From contig JAEXYA010000055.1 in assembly GCA_023451825.1 (NCBI GenBank), positions 1 through 64,000 of the forward strand: a stretch of 64,000 bases of DNA. Direction: 5' to 3'. Under the pieces are notes generated by a model. That model ran no database searches. It had not been told where the DNA came from and saw only the letters and a program-made list of their open reading frames with translations. Shown here one piece after another: positions 8,780 through 18,307 of the stretch. This DNA comes from Pseudomonadota bacterium. Its GTDB lineage: Bacteria > Pseudomonadota > Alphaproteobacteria > Rhizobiales > Xanthobacteraceae. The translations under genes were made by a program, and so were the position numbers. Position 1 is the stretch's first letter; the number at the start of each line of letters is the position of its first letter.

Positions 8780-9841
8780 CTATTTCGCGCCGGCAAGCTG
8801 CGCGTATTTCCACGACGCCTGCGCCAGCGGCACGGTGCGCTTGGCCGACTCCATCGCCTTCGCCGACGATGCGGTACCATCGCGAACGCGGCCGGCGATG
8901 CCCTGCAGAATGCCGGTGAGCCGGAACAGGTTGTAGCAATAATACCAGTTCAGGTCCGGCACATCCTTGCGGCCCGCATAGTCGCAATAGATCTTTGCGG
9001 CCTCATCCATGGTCGGGATGTCGAGTGCCTTGAAGTCGAGCCCGTCGAGACCCGGCATGATCCACTGCATCAGCAGATAAGTGAAGTCGGCCATGGGATC
9101 GCCGAGGGTCGACAGCTCCCAGTCGAGCACCGCCTGCACTTTCGGCTGCGTGGCGTTGAACACCATATTGTCGATGCGATAGTCGCCATGCACCACCGAC
9201 ACGCGCTCCTGCTCGGGCACCGAGGTCGGCAGCCATTCGATCAGCCGCTCCATTTCCGGAATGAGCTGCGTCTCCGAGGCGCGATACTGCTTGGTCCATC
9301 GATCGACCTGGCGTGCAAAATAATTGCCGGGACGGCCGAAATCGCCGAGCCCGATCTTTTCGGGGTCGTAGCTGTGCAGCTGCGCCAGCGTTTCGATCTT
9401 GGAGGTGAAGATCGCGCGGCGTTCGCTCCTGTCGACGGATGGCAGTGCCGGATCCCAGAAAATGCGACCGTCTTCCATCGACATCACATAGAAGGCCGAG
9501 CCGAGCACGCCGTCATCGGTGCACAGCGCATAGGCCTTGGCGACGGGAAAGCCCTGCTTGCCGAGTGCGGCGATGACCTTGAATTCGCGATCGACCGCAT
9601 GCGCCGATGGCAGCAGCTTGCCGAACGGCTTGCGACGCATGACGTAGGAGCGCTTCGGCGTGTTGAGCCGATAAGTCGGGTTCGACTGGCCGCCCTTGAA
9701 CTGCAGCACCGTCAGCGGCCCCTCGAAATCCTCCACATGCTCGCGCATCCAGGCATCGAGCCTGACTTCGTCGAAGCGGTGGCGGTCTTCCACCGGCCGC
9801 GTGCCGTTATACTCGTCGTCGCGCTTCACACCATCGGTCAC
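8780..9841 (-). CDS. Phosphotransferase family protein (ACAD10/11- or LvaA-like kinase)
   Basis: A 353-residue aminoglycoside-phosphotransferase-fold kinase. The catalytic loop is VHGDYRIDNMVF and the metal-binding Asp lies in AVLDWELSTLGDPMAD. Opening residues FDEVRLDAWMREHVEDFEGP and QFKGGQSNPTY are typical of the group resembling the N-terminal domain of human ACAD10/ACAD11 and of LvaA in the Pseudomonas levulinate pathway. LvaA phosphorylates the 4-hydroxyl of 4-hydroxyacyl-CoA. The gene lies downstream of, and on the same strand as, an acyl-CoA dehydrogenase of the matching type at 10014-11276, separated by a repeat. True antibiotic kinase activity is unlikely. Confidence 0.85.
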   Translation of the reverse strand: MTDGVKRDDEYNGTRPVEDRHRFDEVRLDAWMREHVEDFEGPLTVLQFKGGQSNPTYRLNTPKRSYVMRRKPFGKLLPSAHAVDREFKVIAALGKQGFPVAKAYALCTDDGVLGSAFYVMSMEDGRIFWDPALPSVDRSERRAIFTSKIETLAQLHSYDPEKIGLGDFGRPGNYFARQVDRWTKQYRASETQLIPEMERLIEWLPTSVPEQERVSVVHGDYRIDNMVFNATQPKVQAVLDWELSTLGDPMADFTYLLMQWIMPGLDGLDFKALDIPTMDEAAKIYCDYAGRKDVPDLNWYYCYNLFRLTGILQGIAGRVRDGTASSAKAMESAKRTVPLAQASWKYAQLAGAK

Positions 9842-9877
9842 GTTGTGTCCTCGTTTCTTCTTTTCACCGCGGTCTCA

Positions 9878-10002
9878 ATTGTCATCGCCCGGCTTGACCG
9901 GGCGATCCAGTAGACGCTGGCATCACGGTTCATCACCAGCGTTGGCGTTTACTGGATCCCCGCTCCGCGCACGCCTTCGGCGTGCTAGGCGGGGATGACA
10001 AT
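9878..10002. repeat. Palindromic intergenic repeat, family B
   Basis: Inverted repeat with ends ATTGTCATCGCCC and GGGGATGACAAT and inner pairs GATCCAGTA / TACTGGATC and GACGCTGG / CCAGCGTTG. It fills most of the gap between the dehydrogenase and the phosphotransferase genes. It has the look of a dispersed palindromic element and may form a stable hairpin in the shared transcript. Confidence 0.78.
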
Positions 10003-10013
10003 CAGAGTCGATA

Positions 10014-11276
<1,263 letters not shown>

Positions 11277-11460
11277 GGGACGTTCCTCTTTGTTTCTTTC
11301 GAAATCTTTGGCGGCACTGTTGTCCCGCGAATGGGCGTCCGCAAGTGAAAAATAAGAGCGGATTGTCGCTCGTTCTTCACAACGGCGCACATCGCAGGAG
11401 CGATGGCGTGACACGGAATTTCCCGATGCGACCGGCGCGCTTCAGAACAACGCATCCACA

Positions 11461-11490
11461 TTGACATTCCGCTCACCCAAACGATAGTTT
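11461..11490 (+). promoter_or_regulatory. Candidate promoter of the TetR gene
   Basis: TTGACA at 11461-11466 is a consensus -35 hexamer. After 18 bases comes TAGTTT at 11485-11490, a fair -10. The 11488-11507 palindrome begins inside the -10, consistent with autorepression by the downstream TetR protein. Inferred from sequence only. Confidence 0.5.
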
Positions 11491-11507
11491 CATACACGTG
11501 TTTGAAA
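11488..11507. promoter_or_regulatory. Probable TetR operator, 20-bp palindrome
   Basis: TTTCATACACGTGTTTGAAA is a palindrome in which 9 of 10 base pairs match; only the sixth pair (T/T) fails. It lies in the 317-bp divergent region between the acyl-CoA dehydrogenase and the TetR gene and overlaps the candidate -10, the usual place for a TetR-type repressor site. Confidence 0.65.
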
Positions 11508-11593
11508 AGCAATCGTCCCGATCCGCGCCGGTCGCATGGGGCTATGTTTGTCCGGGCTGACGGCTCGGGAAGGAATCTGTTCGAGATCAAGGC

Positions 11594-12241
11594 ATGGCAG
11601 CAGACCGGACCCGCACCGCCATTCTCACCGCAGCCGAGCGGCTCTATGCCGAGCGCGGCTTTGCGGATGTGACGATGCGCGACATCGTGGCGGCCGCCGA
11701 CGTCAATCTGGCTGCGGTGAATTATCATTTCGGCTCGAAGGACGAGCTGATCGCCGAATTATTCGTAACGCGAAGCATCGCCACCAATCGCGAACGCCTG
11801 CATGAATTGAAGGCGCTGGAGGAAGCCGGCGGCGGCCGCGCCACCCCACAGGAGATCTTTGGCGCCCTCGTCGGCCCGACCTTGCGCGGCTGCCTCGGCG
11901 AGGCCAAGCAGCGCTCCGATGCCGCTCGCTTCATGATCCGCGCCTCGATCGAATCCGTGCCGCCGATCCGCAAGATCAAGAACCGCGAGGTCGATCACCT
12001 CAAACGCTTCGCCGCCGCCTTGCGCCGCGCCCTCCCCGATCACGATCCCGCGGACATCTTCTGGGCGCTGCATTTTGCTCTGGCGATGGCCCATCAAACC
12101 ATCCGTGACACCGAGCGCCTGACGCGGATGTCGGACGGATTGTGCAATCTGGACGACGTGCAGGCGATCATCGACCGCGTGGTGTCGGTGGCGGTAACGG
12201 GACTGATGGGCAAGCCGGCGCGGGCGAAGGCACGGGCGTAG
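11594..12241 (+). CDS. TetR/AcrR family transcriptional regulator
   Basis: A 215-residue TetR-family repressor. The N-terminal DNA-binding domain reads RTAILTAAERLYAERGFADVT, followed by the recognition helix region IVAAADVNLAAVNYHFGSKDEL (residues about 30-52). The C-terminal two thirds are helical and bind an unknown ligand. It is divergent from the acyl-CoA dehydrogenase/phosphotransferase genes and probably controls them and itself through the palindrome at 11488-11507; an acyl-CoA ligand is plausible by analogy with fatty-acid TetR regulators. It ends at a palindromic repeat. Confidence 0.9.
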   Translation: MAADRTRTAILTAAERLYAERGFADVTMRDIVAAADVNLAAVNYHFGSKDELIAELFVTRSIATNRERLHELKALEEAGGGRATPQEIFGALVGPTLRGCLGEAKQRSDAARFMIRASIESVPPIRKIKNREVDHLKRFAAALRRALPDHDPADIFWALHFALAMAHQTIRDTERLTRMSDGLCNLDDVQAIIDRVVSVAVTGLMGKPARAKARA

Positions 12242-12247
12242 CTCTCC

Positions 12248-12336
12248 TGTAGGGTGGGCAAAGCGCAGCGTGCCCACCTTCACCAGCCGTGCACTTGAAG
12301 GTGGGCACGTCGCTTCGCTCCTTTGCCCACCCTACA
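12248..12336. repeat. Palindromic intergenic repeat, family A, copy 3
   Basis: Third copy of the family A element, ends TGTAGGGTGGGCAAAG and CTTTGCCCACCCTACA, with inner GTGCCCACCTTCACCAG / CTTGAAGGTGGGCAC. It lies 7 bp after the TetR stop and may act as its 3' hairpin. Confidence 0.85.
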
Positions 12337-12376
12337 GGCCCTACCCATTCCGCGATTCGCAGCGTAGGACGCTGCC

Positions 12377-13081
12377 ATGGGCGCACAGGACGCAATCGAC
12401 TTCGTATCGGACAATATCGCTGAGGTGGGCGAGCTGATGCGCTCGCTGTCCGGCCGCTACGAAGGCATTTTTGGCAATTTCCGCTCGGCCTGTGGCGTGG
12501 TCTGCGACCGCGCGGACAGCCTGTCGGACGCCGCGCGCGATATCGCCGATCTCGCGGGCGCCGCCAGCGCCAGCGTCTATACGCATATCCCGAACCAGCC
12601 GCTGCTGGCCTGCGCGGGCGGCTGTGCGGCGTGCTGTCATCTTTATGTCCAGGTGCCGCCCGGCATTGCGCGCATGATGGCCGATCACATCACCGCGCGC
12701 TTCTCGCCTGCCGAGCGCGACGCGCTGCATGGCCGGCTGGAGATGGCGGCCGCCGCTGCGCGCGATGCGGCCGATCCGACACAGCTCCGTCATCGTTGTC
12801 CCCTGCTCGGCGACGACGATCGCTGCACCGTCTATGATGTCCGCCCACTCTCGTGCCGCGCCTTCACCTCGCGCTCGGTGGCGCGCTGCAACGACGTCGT
12901 GTTCGGCGACATCCAGGACGGCTCCGGCGTCGAGCAGAATGCCGCGCATTATCGCATCCACATGGAAGCCACCTTCGCACTCGAACAGGCCGCGCGAGAC
13001 CGCGGGCTGTCGGCAGAGCAGAAGGGACTGGCACAAGCGCTGCTGGACGAGATGGGCGCCATCGATACCACCGCGCCATAG
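12377..13081 (+). CDS. YkgJ family cysteine-cluster protein
   Basis: A 234-residue protein with a YkgJ-type zinc- or iron-chelating cysteine cluster. Cysteines occur in CAGGCAACCH (about residues 76-85), CPLLGDDDRC and VRPLSCRAF. The N-terminal 70 residues are helical and have no recognised domain. The biochemical role of the family is unknown; metal binding and possible redox function are inferred. It stands alone between a repeat and the LysR gene, with no signal peptide. Confidence 0.78.
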   Translation: MGAQDAIDFVSDNIAEVGELMRSLSGRYEGIFGNFRSACGVVCDRADSLSDAARDIADLAGAASASVYTHIPNQPLLACAGGCAACCHLYVQVPPGIARMMADHITARFSPAERDALHGRLEMAAAAARDAADPTQLRHRCPLLGDDDRCTVYDVRPLSCRAFTSRSVARCNDVVFGDIQDGSGVEQNAAHYRIHMEATFALEQAARDRGLSAEQKGLAQALLDEMGAIDTTAP

Positions 13082-13150
13082 CGGTTGAACGCCGTCGCGG
13101 CCTCGCGCACACTGCGCCCGCAACCAACGAGCCAACCGGGCCACCACTCC

Positions 13151-14089
13151 ATGATGACGCTTCGGCAGATCGAGGTTATCCGCGCCGTCATGGTCACCGG
13201 CACCATCGGCGGTGCGGCAAAGCTTCTGAATGTCTCCGCGCCCGGCATCAGCCGTCTCGTCAAATACACCGAAAAATCCCTCGGCCTGCGCTTCTTCCAG
13301 CGCCAGAACGGACGCTACTTCCCCACCCCTGAAGCGCAGAACATCTTCGAGCAGATCAACGGCGTCTATAAAAAGGTCGACGATCTCAGCGAGACCATCT
13401 CGAATATCGGTCGCGGCGCGCTGTCGGAACTCCGCATCGGCTCGGTGCCATCGATCTCGCAGATCATGGTGCCGCGCGCCATCGAGCAGGTGCGCCGGCG
13501 CTATCCAAAACTGCGCATCGACATCAACATCCTCAAACTCGAGGAAGCCATCGACTATCTGCTGCTCGATCGCGGCGAATGCGTTGCCATGAGCTATCGG
13601 CTCGAACATCCCGGCCTCGACTTCCTGCCGCTGGCCTCGGGCGAGCTGTTTTGCGTGGTGCCCGATGGCCACGAACTCGCCGGCCGCAAGCAGGTCTCGG
13701 CGAAAGAGATCATCCAGTATCCGCTCATCGGCATCGATCCCAACGATCCCTATGGACGGATCATGGCCGAGATTTTTGCGCGCAATAGGCTGAAATACGA
13801 CATCACCATCCGCGCCCGCTTCGGCACCACGGTCTGCGCGCTGGTGAAGGCCGGGCTCGGCATCGCCGTGATCGACCAGTTCACCGTGGCCCATGGCGGC
13901 TATCCCGGCGTGGCGATCATCAAGATCGTCGAGCCGACCAAATTCGACACCTATGTCGCGGTGAAACGCGGCGTACCGCTATCGCTGCATGTGGAGAATT
14001 TCATTGCCTGCCTGCGCGCCGAAATGCAGGCGATCAATCCCGCCCGCAATGCGCCGGCCAAGAGCTCGGCCCGCCCGCGCAAAACGTAA
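13151..14089 (+). CDS. LysR-family transcriptional regulator of the quinate/shikimate gene cluster
   Basis: A 312-residue LysR-type regulator. The winged HTH is at residues 1-60 (MMTLRQIEVIRAVMVTG, then IGGAAKLLNVSAPGISRLV), followed by a periplasmic-binding-protein-like effector domain. The frame is open from 13085, but the ATG at 13151 gives the canonical LysR N-terminus. Unusually for LysR proteins it is transcribed in the same direction as its presumed targets. Two adjacent inverted repeats begin at its stop codon, just before the dehydrogenase. The likely ligand is quinate, shikimate or protocatechuate, inferred from neighbours. Confidence 0.88.
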   Translation: MMTLRQIEVIRAVMVTGTIGGAAKLLNVSAPGISRLVKYTEKSLGLRFFQRQNGRYFPTPEAQNIFEQINGVYKKVDDLSETISNIGRGALSELRIGSVPSISQIMVPRAIEQVRRRYPKLRIDINILKLEEAIDYLLLDRGECVAMSYRLEHPGLDFLPLASGELFCVVPDGHELAGRKQVSAKEIIQYPLIGIDPNDPYGRIMAEIFARNRLKYDITIRARFGTTVCALVKAGLGIAVIDQFTVAHGGYPGVAIIKIVEPTKFDTYVAVKRGVPLSLHVENFIACLRAEMQAINPARNAPAKSSARPRKT

Positions 14090-14115
14090 CATCATGTTAT
14101 GTTTGTTGCACAAAC
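14087..14115. promoter_or_regulatory. Two adjacent perfect inverted repeats upstream of the shikimate/quinate operon
   Basis: TAACAT-C-ATGTTA (14087-14099) and GTTTGT-TGC-ACAAAC (14101-14115) are both perfect and separated by one base. The first overlaps the LysR stop codon. Their position 80-110 bp before the dehydrogenase start and their size suit LysR-type activation and regulatory sites. Confidence 0.55.
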
Positions 14116-14194
14116 GGGTAATTGTGTTAGATCGCCGCCGCGCTATCCTCAGCCCGGTTGATTGATCAACTACCTCGAATCCAAGACGTTTTGC

Positions 14195-15079
14195 ATGGCC
14201 GCTGTCCTGACACCCACGCCGATCGCCGGACGCCTCCTGACGGGCCTGCTCGGCGCGCCCATCGCCCACTCGGCATCCCCCGCGATGCATGAGCGCGCGG
14301 CCGAGGCGCTGGGGGTGCGCGGCCACTATCATCTCATCGAAGTGGCCGGCGCCGGCCGCGATCAGCTGCGCGATATTCTGGATGGCATCCGCCGCCTCGG
14401 CTTTGCCGGCATCAATGTCACCTTCCCCTACAAGGAAGCCGTCGTCGATCTGCTCGACGACCTCTCGCCCGGCGCGCGCGCGATCGGCGCCGTCAATACT
14501 GTGGTCGTACGCGACGGCCGCCTCACCGGCCACAACACCGACACCACAGGTTTTGCACGCGCGGCGAAGGAACTGGTTGCGCGGTCGGACCGCGGATCGG
14601 TCGCGGTGATTGGCACCGGCGGTGTCGGCAAGGCCATCGCCTTCGCACTCGCAGATCTCCAGGTCTCCGAAATCCGCGTCTTCGACACCGATATCGCCAA
14701 GGCCGATCAACTCGTCGCCCAACTACAGGACCGGCAGTCCATCCGCCGCGCCGCCACCGTCGAGGACGCCCTCGCCGACGCCGCCGGCCTCGTCAATGGC
14801 ACCCCCATCGGCATGTTGCCGAACCGCGGCACGCCGGTGCCGGACGCCCTGCTCCATGCCGGCTTGTGGGTCGCCGACGCCGTCTATTCGCCGCTCTGGA
14901 CGCCGCTGCTCAACGCCGCCAAGGCCAAGGGCGCGCAGGTGATGACCGGCCGCGATCTCGCGATCTATCAGGCCGCCGATGCCTTCGAGCTGTTCACCGG
15001 CATGGCGCCATCCGCCACCGAAATGGGAATTGCTTTCGACGACGTCATGAGGAAAAGGTATCCGCCCAACGCTGCCTGA
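14195..15079 (+). CDS. Shikimate/quinate dehydrogenase (AroE family, catabolic type)
   Basis: A 294-residue AroE-family enzyme that interconverts shikimate and 3-dehydroshikimate, or quinate and dehydroquinate. The substrate-binding serines lie in APIAHSASPAMH and the catalytic Lys in INVTFPYKE; the dinucleotide motif is VIGTGGVGKA. The next strand ends in VFDTDIAKA, an Asp where biosynthetic NADP-dependent AroE has a basic NRT-x-x-R motif, pointing to NAD and a catabolic role. The ATG at 14195 gives the family-typical start; the frame is open from 14162. It is followed by importer genes and a dehydroshikimate dehydratase, supporting a degradative function. Confidence 0.88.
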   Translation: MAAVLTPTPIAGRLLTGLLGAPIAHSASPAMHERAAEALGVRGHYHLIEVAGAGRDQLRDILDGIRRLGFAGINVTFPYKEAVVDLLDDLSPGARAIGAVNTVVVRDGRLTGHNTDTTGFARAAKELVARSDRGSVAVIGTGGVGKAIAFALADLQVSEIRVFDTDIAKADQLVAQLQDRQSIRRAATVEDALADAAGLVNGTPIGMLPNRGTPVPDALLHAGLWVADAVYSPLWTPLLNAAKAKGAQVMTGRDLAIYQAADAFELFTGMAPSATEMGIAFDDVMRKRYPPNAA

Positions 15080-15143
15080 CCACCACAAGCGGTCGCTCAC
15101 AAGGCCGCACGAAAACCGAACAAACGACACACCGGAGGAAATC

Positions 15144-16277
15144 ATGAAGCCCGTATTCTGGGCGAGCGTGCTGCTCGCCACTGCCCTGTCCGTCCCCGCA
15201 TCCGCGCAGTCGATCAAGCTCGCCAATGTCGCCGAACTCTCGGGCGGCGGCGCCACCGTCGGCAATAACTGGAAGAACGGCATCGATCTCGCCATCGAGG
15301 AGATCAACAGCAAGGGTGGCGTGCTCGGCCGCAAGCTGGAAGTGACACATGCGGACTCGCAGTCCAATCCCGGCGTCGCCCGCGCCCAGGTGCAGAAGGC
15401 GCTCGACAACGAGCCCTATGTCCTGCTCGGGCCGGGCTATTCCGGCTCGGTGAAGGTGACGGCGCCGCTCGCAGCGGAAGCCGGCATCGCGCAGATCATG
15501 GGCGGCGAAGCGGCTGAACTCACCACCGCCGGTAACAAGTTTCTGTTCCGCACCTCGTTCGGTCAGCAGTCCTCGATGCCGAAGGTCGCCAAATATATCA
15601 ATGACGAGCTGAAGGCGAAGTCGGTCGCCATCGTCTGGGTCAACAACGACTTTGGCAAAGGCGGGCGCGATTCCATCACCAAGGAATTTGCCAAGTACAA
15701 TATCAAGGTCGCCGCGGATCTCTCCACCGAAGCAGGACAAGCCGACTTCGCCGCCGACGTCACCAAGATCAAGGCGGCAGCGCCCGACGCGGTCTTCGTT
15801 TACGTCAACGAGGAAGAGAGCGCGCGCATGCTCAAGGAGCTGAAGCGCCAGGGCATCACCGTGCCGCTGGTCGGCGAGACCACGCTGGTCGGCCAGAAGG
15901 TGGTCGAACTCGCCGGCGATGCGGCCAACGGCGCCCGCGGCCACGTCGGTCTCACCACCGACGCGCCGGTGGAGCTCATCAAGGCGTTTCGCGAAAAATT
16001 CGTGAAGAGGTACAACTACGTCCCCGACCATAACGGCCTCAAGGGCTGGCTTGCGATCTACATGATCAAGGCCACCACCGAAAAGATGGGCAAGGTGGAC
16101 AGCAAGGGTTTTGCCGACGCGCTGCACGGCTTCACCATCACCGCCGCCAAGGAGCCGGGCATCCTGATGGACGCCACTTTTGACGCCAATGGCGACATCG
16201 ACCGCCAGGGTTTCCTGGTCGAGATCGTCGAAGGCAAGCAGGTCGTGAAGCAGGTGCTGCCGAAGCTGAATAATTGA
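15144..16277 (+). CDS. ABC transporter substrate-binding protein, branched-chain amino acid (LivK/HAAT) type
   Basis: A 377-residue periplasmic binding protein. It has a cleavable signal peptide (MKPVFWASVLLATALSVPASA, cut after ASA near residue 21) and a type I periplasmic fold (IKLANVAELSGGGATVGNNW, DLAIEEINSKGGVLGRKLEV). It delivers ligand to the permeases at 16443 and 17315. Flanking genes make shikimate, quinate or a related hydroaromatic acid a more likely ligand than an amino acid. A GGAGGAAA Shine-Dalgarno precedes the ATG. A repeat separates it from the next gene. Confidence 0.9.
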   Translation: MKPVFWASVLLATALSVPASAQSIKLANVAELSGGGATVGNNWKNGIDLAIEEINSKGGVLGRKLEVTHADSQSNPGVARAQVQKALDNEPYVLLGPGYSGSVKVTAPLAAEAGIAQIMGGEAAELTTAGNKFLFRTSFGQQSSMPKVAKYINDELKAKSVAIVWVNNDFGKGGRDSITKEFAKYNIKVAADLSTEAGQADFAADVTKIKAAAPDAVFVYVNEEESARMLKELKRQGITVPLVGETTLVGQKVVELAGDAANGARGHVGLTTDAPVELIKAFREKFVKRYNYVPDHNGLKGWLAIYMIKATTEKMGKVDSKGFADALHGFTITAAKEPGILMDATFDANGDIDRQGFLVEIVEGKQVVKQVLPKLNN

Positions 16278-16288
16278 CGGCCCTCAGC

Positions 16289-16398
16289 CGTCATTGCGAG
16301 GAGCAAAGCGACGAAGCAATCCAGTCGTCGTTCAGGGCTCCTGGATTGCTTCGCCCAAACGAATTGGCTCTGCCAATTCGTCAGGGCTCGCAATGACG
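16289..16398. repeat. Palindromic repeat, family C, copy 1, inside the importer operon
   Basis: Ends read CGTCATTGCGAG and CGCAATGACG, with an inner GAAGCAATCCAG / CTGGATTGCTTC pair. It sits between the binding protein gene and livH-type permease gene. Copy 2 is at 19073-19156 in the same operon. As RNA it should fold into a long hairpin and may lower or stabilise parts of the transcript. Confidence 0.88.
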
Positions 16399-16442
16399 AC
16401 CGATAGACCCTTCTGATCCACGCCACGCGTGGGAGAACCACC

Positions 16443-17318
16443 ATGTCCAATCTTCTCGATCTCCTGATCGCAGGCCTCGCCACCGGCGCCATTTACGCCA
16501 TCGTCGCGGTCGGGTTCACGCTGCTGTGGCAGACCTCGCAGACCATCAATTTCGCCCAGGGCGAATTCGTCATGCTGCCGGCGTTTCTGATGCTCGGCGT
16601 GCTGCATACGGGGGCGCCATTCTGGGTCGCCATTCTGGTCGGTATCGCGCTGTCGATGCTGCTGCTCGGTCTCGGCTTCAAGCTGCTGCTGGTCGATCCG
16701 ATGTTGCGCCATGGCGTGCTACCGCTCGCCATCGCCACCATGGCGCTGGCCATCGGCATCAAGGAATCCGCAAAGCAGTTCTGGAGCGCGGAAGCCTCGC
16801 CCTTCCCGTCCATCGTCCCTGCCGGTGATATCCTCATTCTCGGCCGCGCCGTCGCGCTGCAGAGCCTCGGCGTGCTGGCCGTCGCCGTCATCGCCGTCAC
16901 GCTGCTGACCCTGCTGCTGAACCGCACTTCCATCGGCCACCAGATGCAGGCCGCCGCTCAAAACCCTACCGTCGCGCGCATCATCGGCGTGCCCGTCGAG
17001 CGCATGATCCTGCTGACCTTCCTGATCAATGCCTTCCTCGTGGCGCTGGCCTCGCTGCTGATCACGCCGATCTATCTGGCCAAATTCTCGAATGGCGAGG
17101 TGCTCGGCCAGGCCGCCTTCATCGCCGCCATCGTCGGTGGCTTCAACCAGATCCGCGGCGCCATTGCCGGCGGACTTCTCATCGGCATCGTCGACAATCT
17201 CGCCGCTGCTTACGTCTCGACGCAATATCGCGCCGCCGTGCCGCTGGTGCTGCTCATCGCGATCATCCTGTTCCGTCCGCAGGGCCTGCTCGGCCGACCG
17301 GAGGAGCGCACGGTATGA
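16443..17318 (+). CDS. Branched-chain-type ABC transporter permease (LivH family)
   Basis: A 291-residue inner-membrane permease with about 8 hydrophobic helices. It shows the LivH opening LIAGLATGAIYAIVAVGFTLLW and the cytoplasmic coupling region QAAAQNPTVARIIGVPVERM before the last helices, ending FRPQGLLGRPEERTV. It overlaps the following LivM-type gene by 4 bp (ATGA), indicating translational coupling. It is part of the importer linked to shikimate/quinate catabolism. Confidence 0.92.
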   Translation: MSNLLDLLIAGLATGAIYAIVAVGFTLLWQTSQTINFAQGEFVMLPAFLMLGVLHTGAPFWVAILVGIALSMLLLGLGFKLLLVDPMLRHGVLPLAIATMALAIGIKESAKQFWSAEASPFPSIVPAGDILILGRAVALQSLGVLAVAVIAVTLLTLLLNRTSIGHQMQAAAQNPTVARIIGVPVERMILLTFLINAFLVALASLLITPIYLAKFSNGEVLGQAAFIAAIVGGFNQIRGAIAGGLLIGIVDNLAAAYVSTQYRAAVPLVLLIAIILFRPQGLLGRPEERTV

Positions 17319-18307
17319 ACGCCAAATATCTCAAACTCGGCCTCGGCATCGTTGCGATTGCAGCGCTCATCATCGTGCCGATGAATTTCAACCGCTACGG
17401 CTTGTTCATCCTCAGCCAGTGGGCTGTCATGACCATCGCCGCCATGGGCCTCAACCTCACCCTCGGTTATGCCGGCCAGGTCTCGCTGGCGCAGGGCGCG
17501 TTCGTCGGCATCGGCGCCTATACGGCGGCGATCATGACATCGTCAGGCTTTCCGCTGATCGCCGCGCTCGGCGTCGCCATCGTGCTCTGCTTCATCATCG
17601 GCTGGATCCTCGGCTATCCCGCGCTCCGCGTGCAGCACCATTATCTCGCTTTCGTCACCCTCGCCTTCTCGACGCTGGCCTTCCTTGTCTTCCGTAATGA
17701 GGAATGGCTCACCAAGGGCATCTACGGCATCAGCAACATCCCGCGCCCGGAAGTGTTCGGCTATCCCACTCGACGCCCGCTACCGTTCTATTACTTCTGC
17801 CTCGGCTCGCTCGGCCTCGTCTCGCTTGCCGTCTGGTGGCTGATCCGCTCGCCCTGGGGCCGCGCCTTTGTGGCGCTGCGCGAAAACCCGATCCGCGCGC
17901 TCTCGCTCGGCATCGACACCCGCCATTACACGCTGATGGCCTTTGCGATCGGCTCGGCGCTCGGCGGCGTCGCCGGCGTACTCTATGCGCCGCTCACGCA
18001 ATATGTCGATCCCGTGCCGTTTCATCTCTCGTTATCGCTTGACCTTCTGATGATGGTGATCGTCGGCGGCTCCGGTTTCTTCTTCGGGCCGTTCCTCGGC
18101 GCCATGATCGCCGTGCTGCTGCCGGAATGGCTGCGCTTCACGCAAGGCTATTACCTGATGCTCTACGCGGTCGCCGTCATCGGCCTGCTGATCTATTCGC
18201 CATCCGGCATTCTCGGCATCCTCGATCGCTTCATCGCCGAGCGCCGCACCAAGGCCGCTTCGGCAAAGCGCGCCACCGCAACAGCCAAGCTGGAGGTGAC
18301 GCCGTGA
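17315..18307 (+). CDS. Branched-chain-type ABC transporter permease (LivM family)
   Basis: A 330-residue LivM-type permease with about 9-10 transmembrane helices. It contains the family block LNLTLGYAGQVSLAQGAFVGIGAY and the coupling segment ALRENPIRALSLGIDTRHYTLMAF. The C-terminus is a basic Ala/Lys-rich tail (RRTKAASAKRATATAKLE). It overlaps LivH by 4 bp and its stop overlaps the GTG start of the LivG-type ATPase (GTGA at 18304-18307). Confidence 0.92.
   Translation: MNAKYLKLGLGIVAIAALIIVPMNFNRYGLFILSQWAVMTIAAMGLNLTLGYAGQVSLAQGAFVGIGAYTAAIMTSSGFPLIAALGVAIVLCFIIGWILGYPALRVQHHYLAFVTLAFSTLAFLVFRNEEWLTKGIYGISNIPRPEVFGYPTRRPLPFYYFCLGSLGLVSLAVWWLIRSPWGRAFVALRENPIRALSLGIDTRHYTLMAFAIGSALGGVAGVLYAPLTQYVDPVPFHLSLSLDLLMMVIVGGSGFFFGPFLGAMIAVLLPEWLRFTQGYYLMLYAVAVIGLLIYSPSGILGILDRFIAERRTKAASAKRATATAKLEVTP

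Noticed and set aside
8780..9841. Aminoglycoside resistance kinase
   Set aside because: The fold motif is shared, but the sequence type and the adjacent ACAD11/LvaC-like gene point to acyl-CoA metabolism.
9878..10002. Insertion sequence ends or attachment site
   Set aside because: Inverted ends are present, but there is no transposase, no target duplication and the length is about 125 bp; treated as a palindromic repeat.
12341..13894. A 517-codon antisense frame across the YkgJ and LysR genes
   Set aside because: High-GC antisense shadow; both sense-strand genes have recognisable motifs and the antisense product has none.
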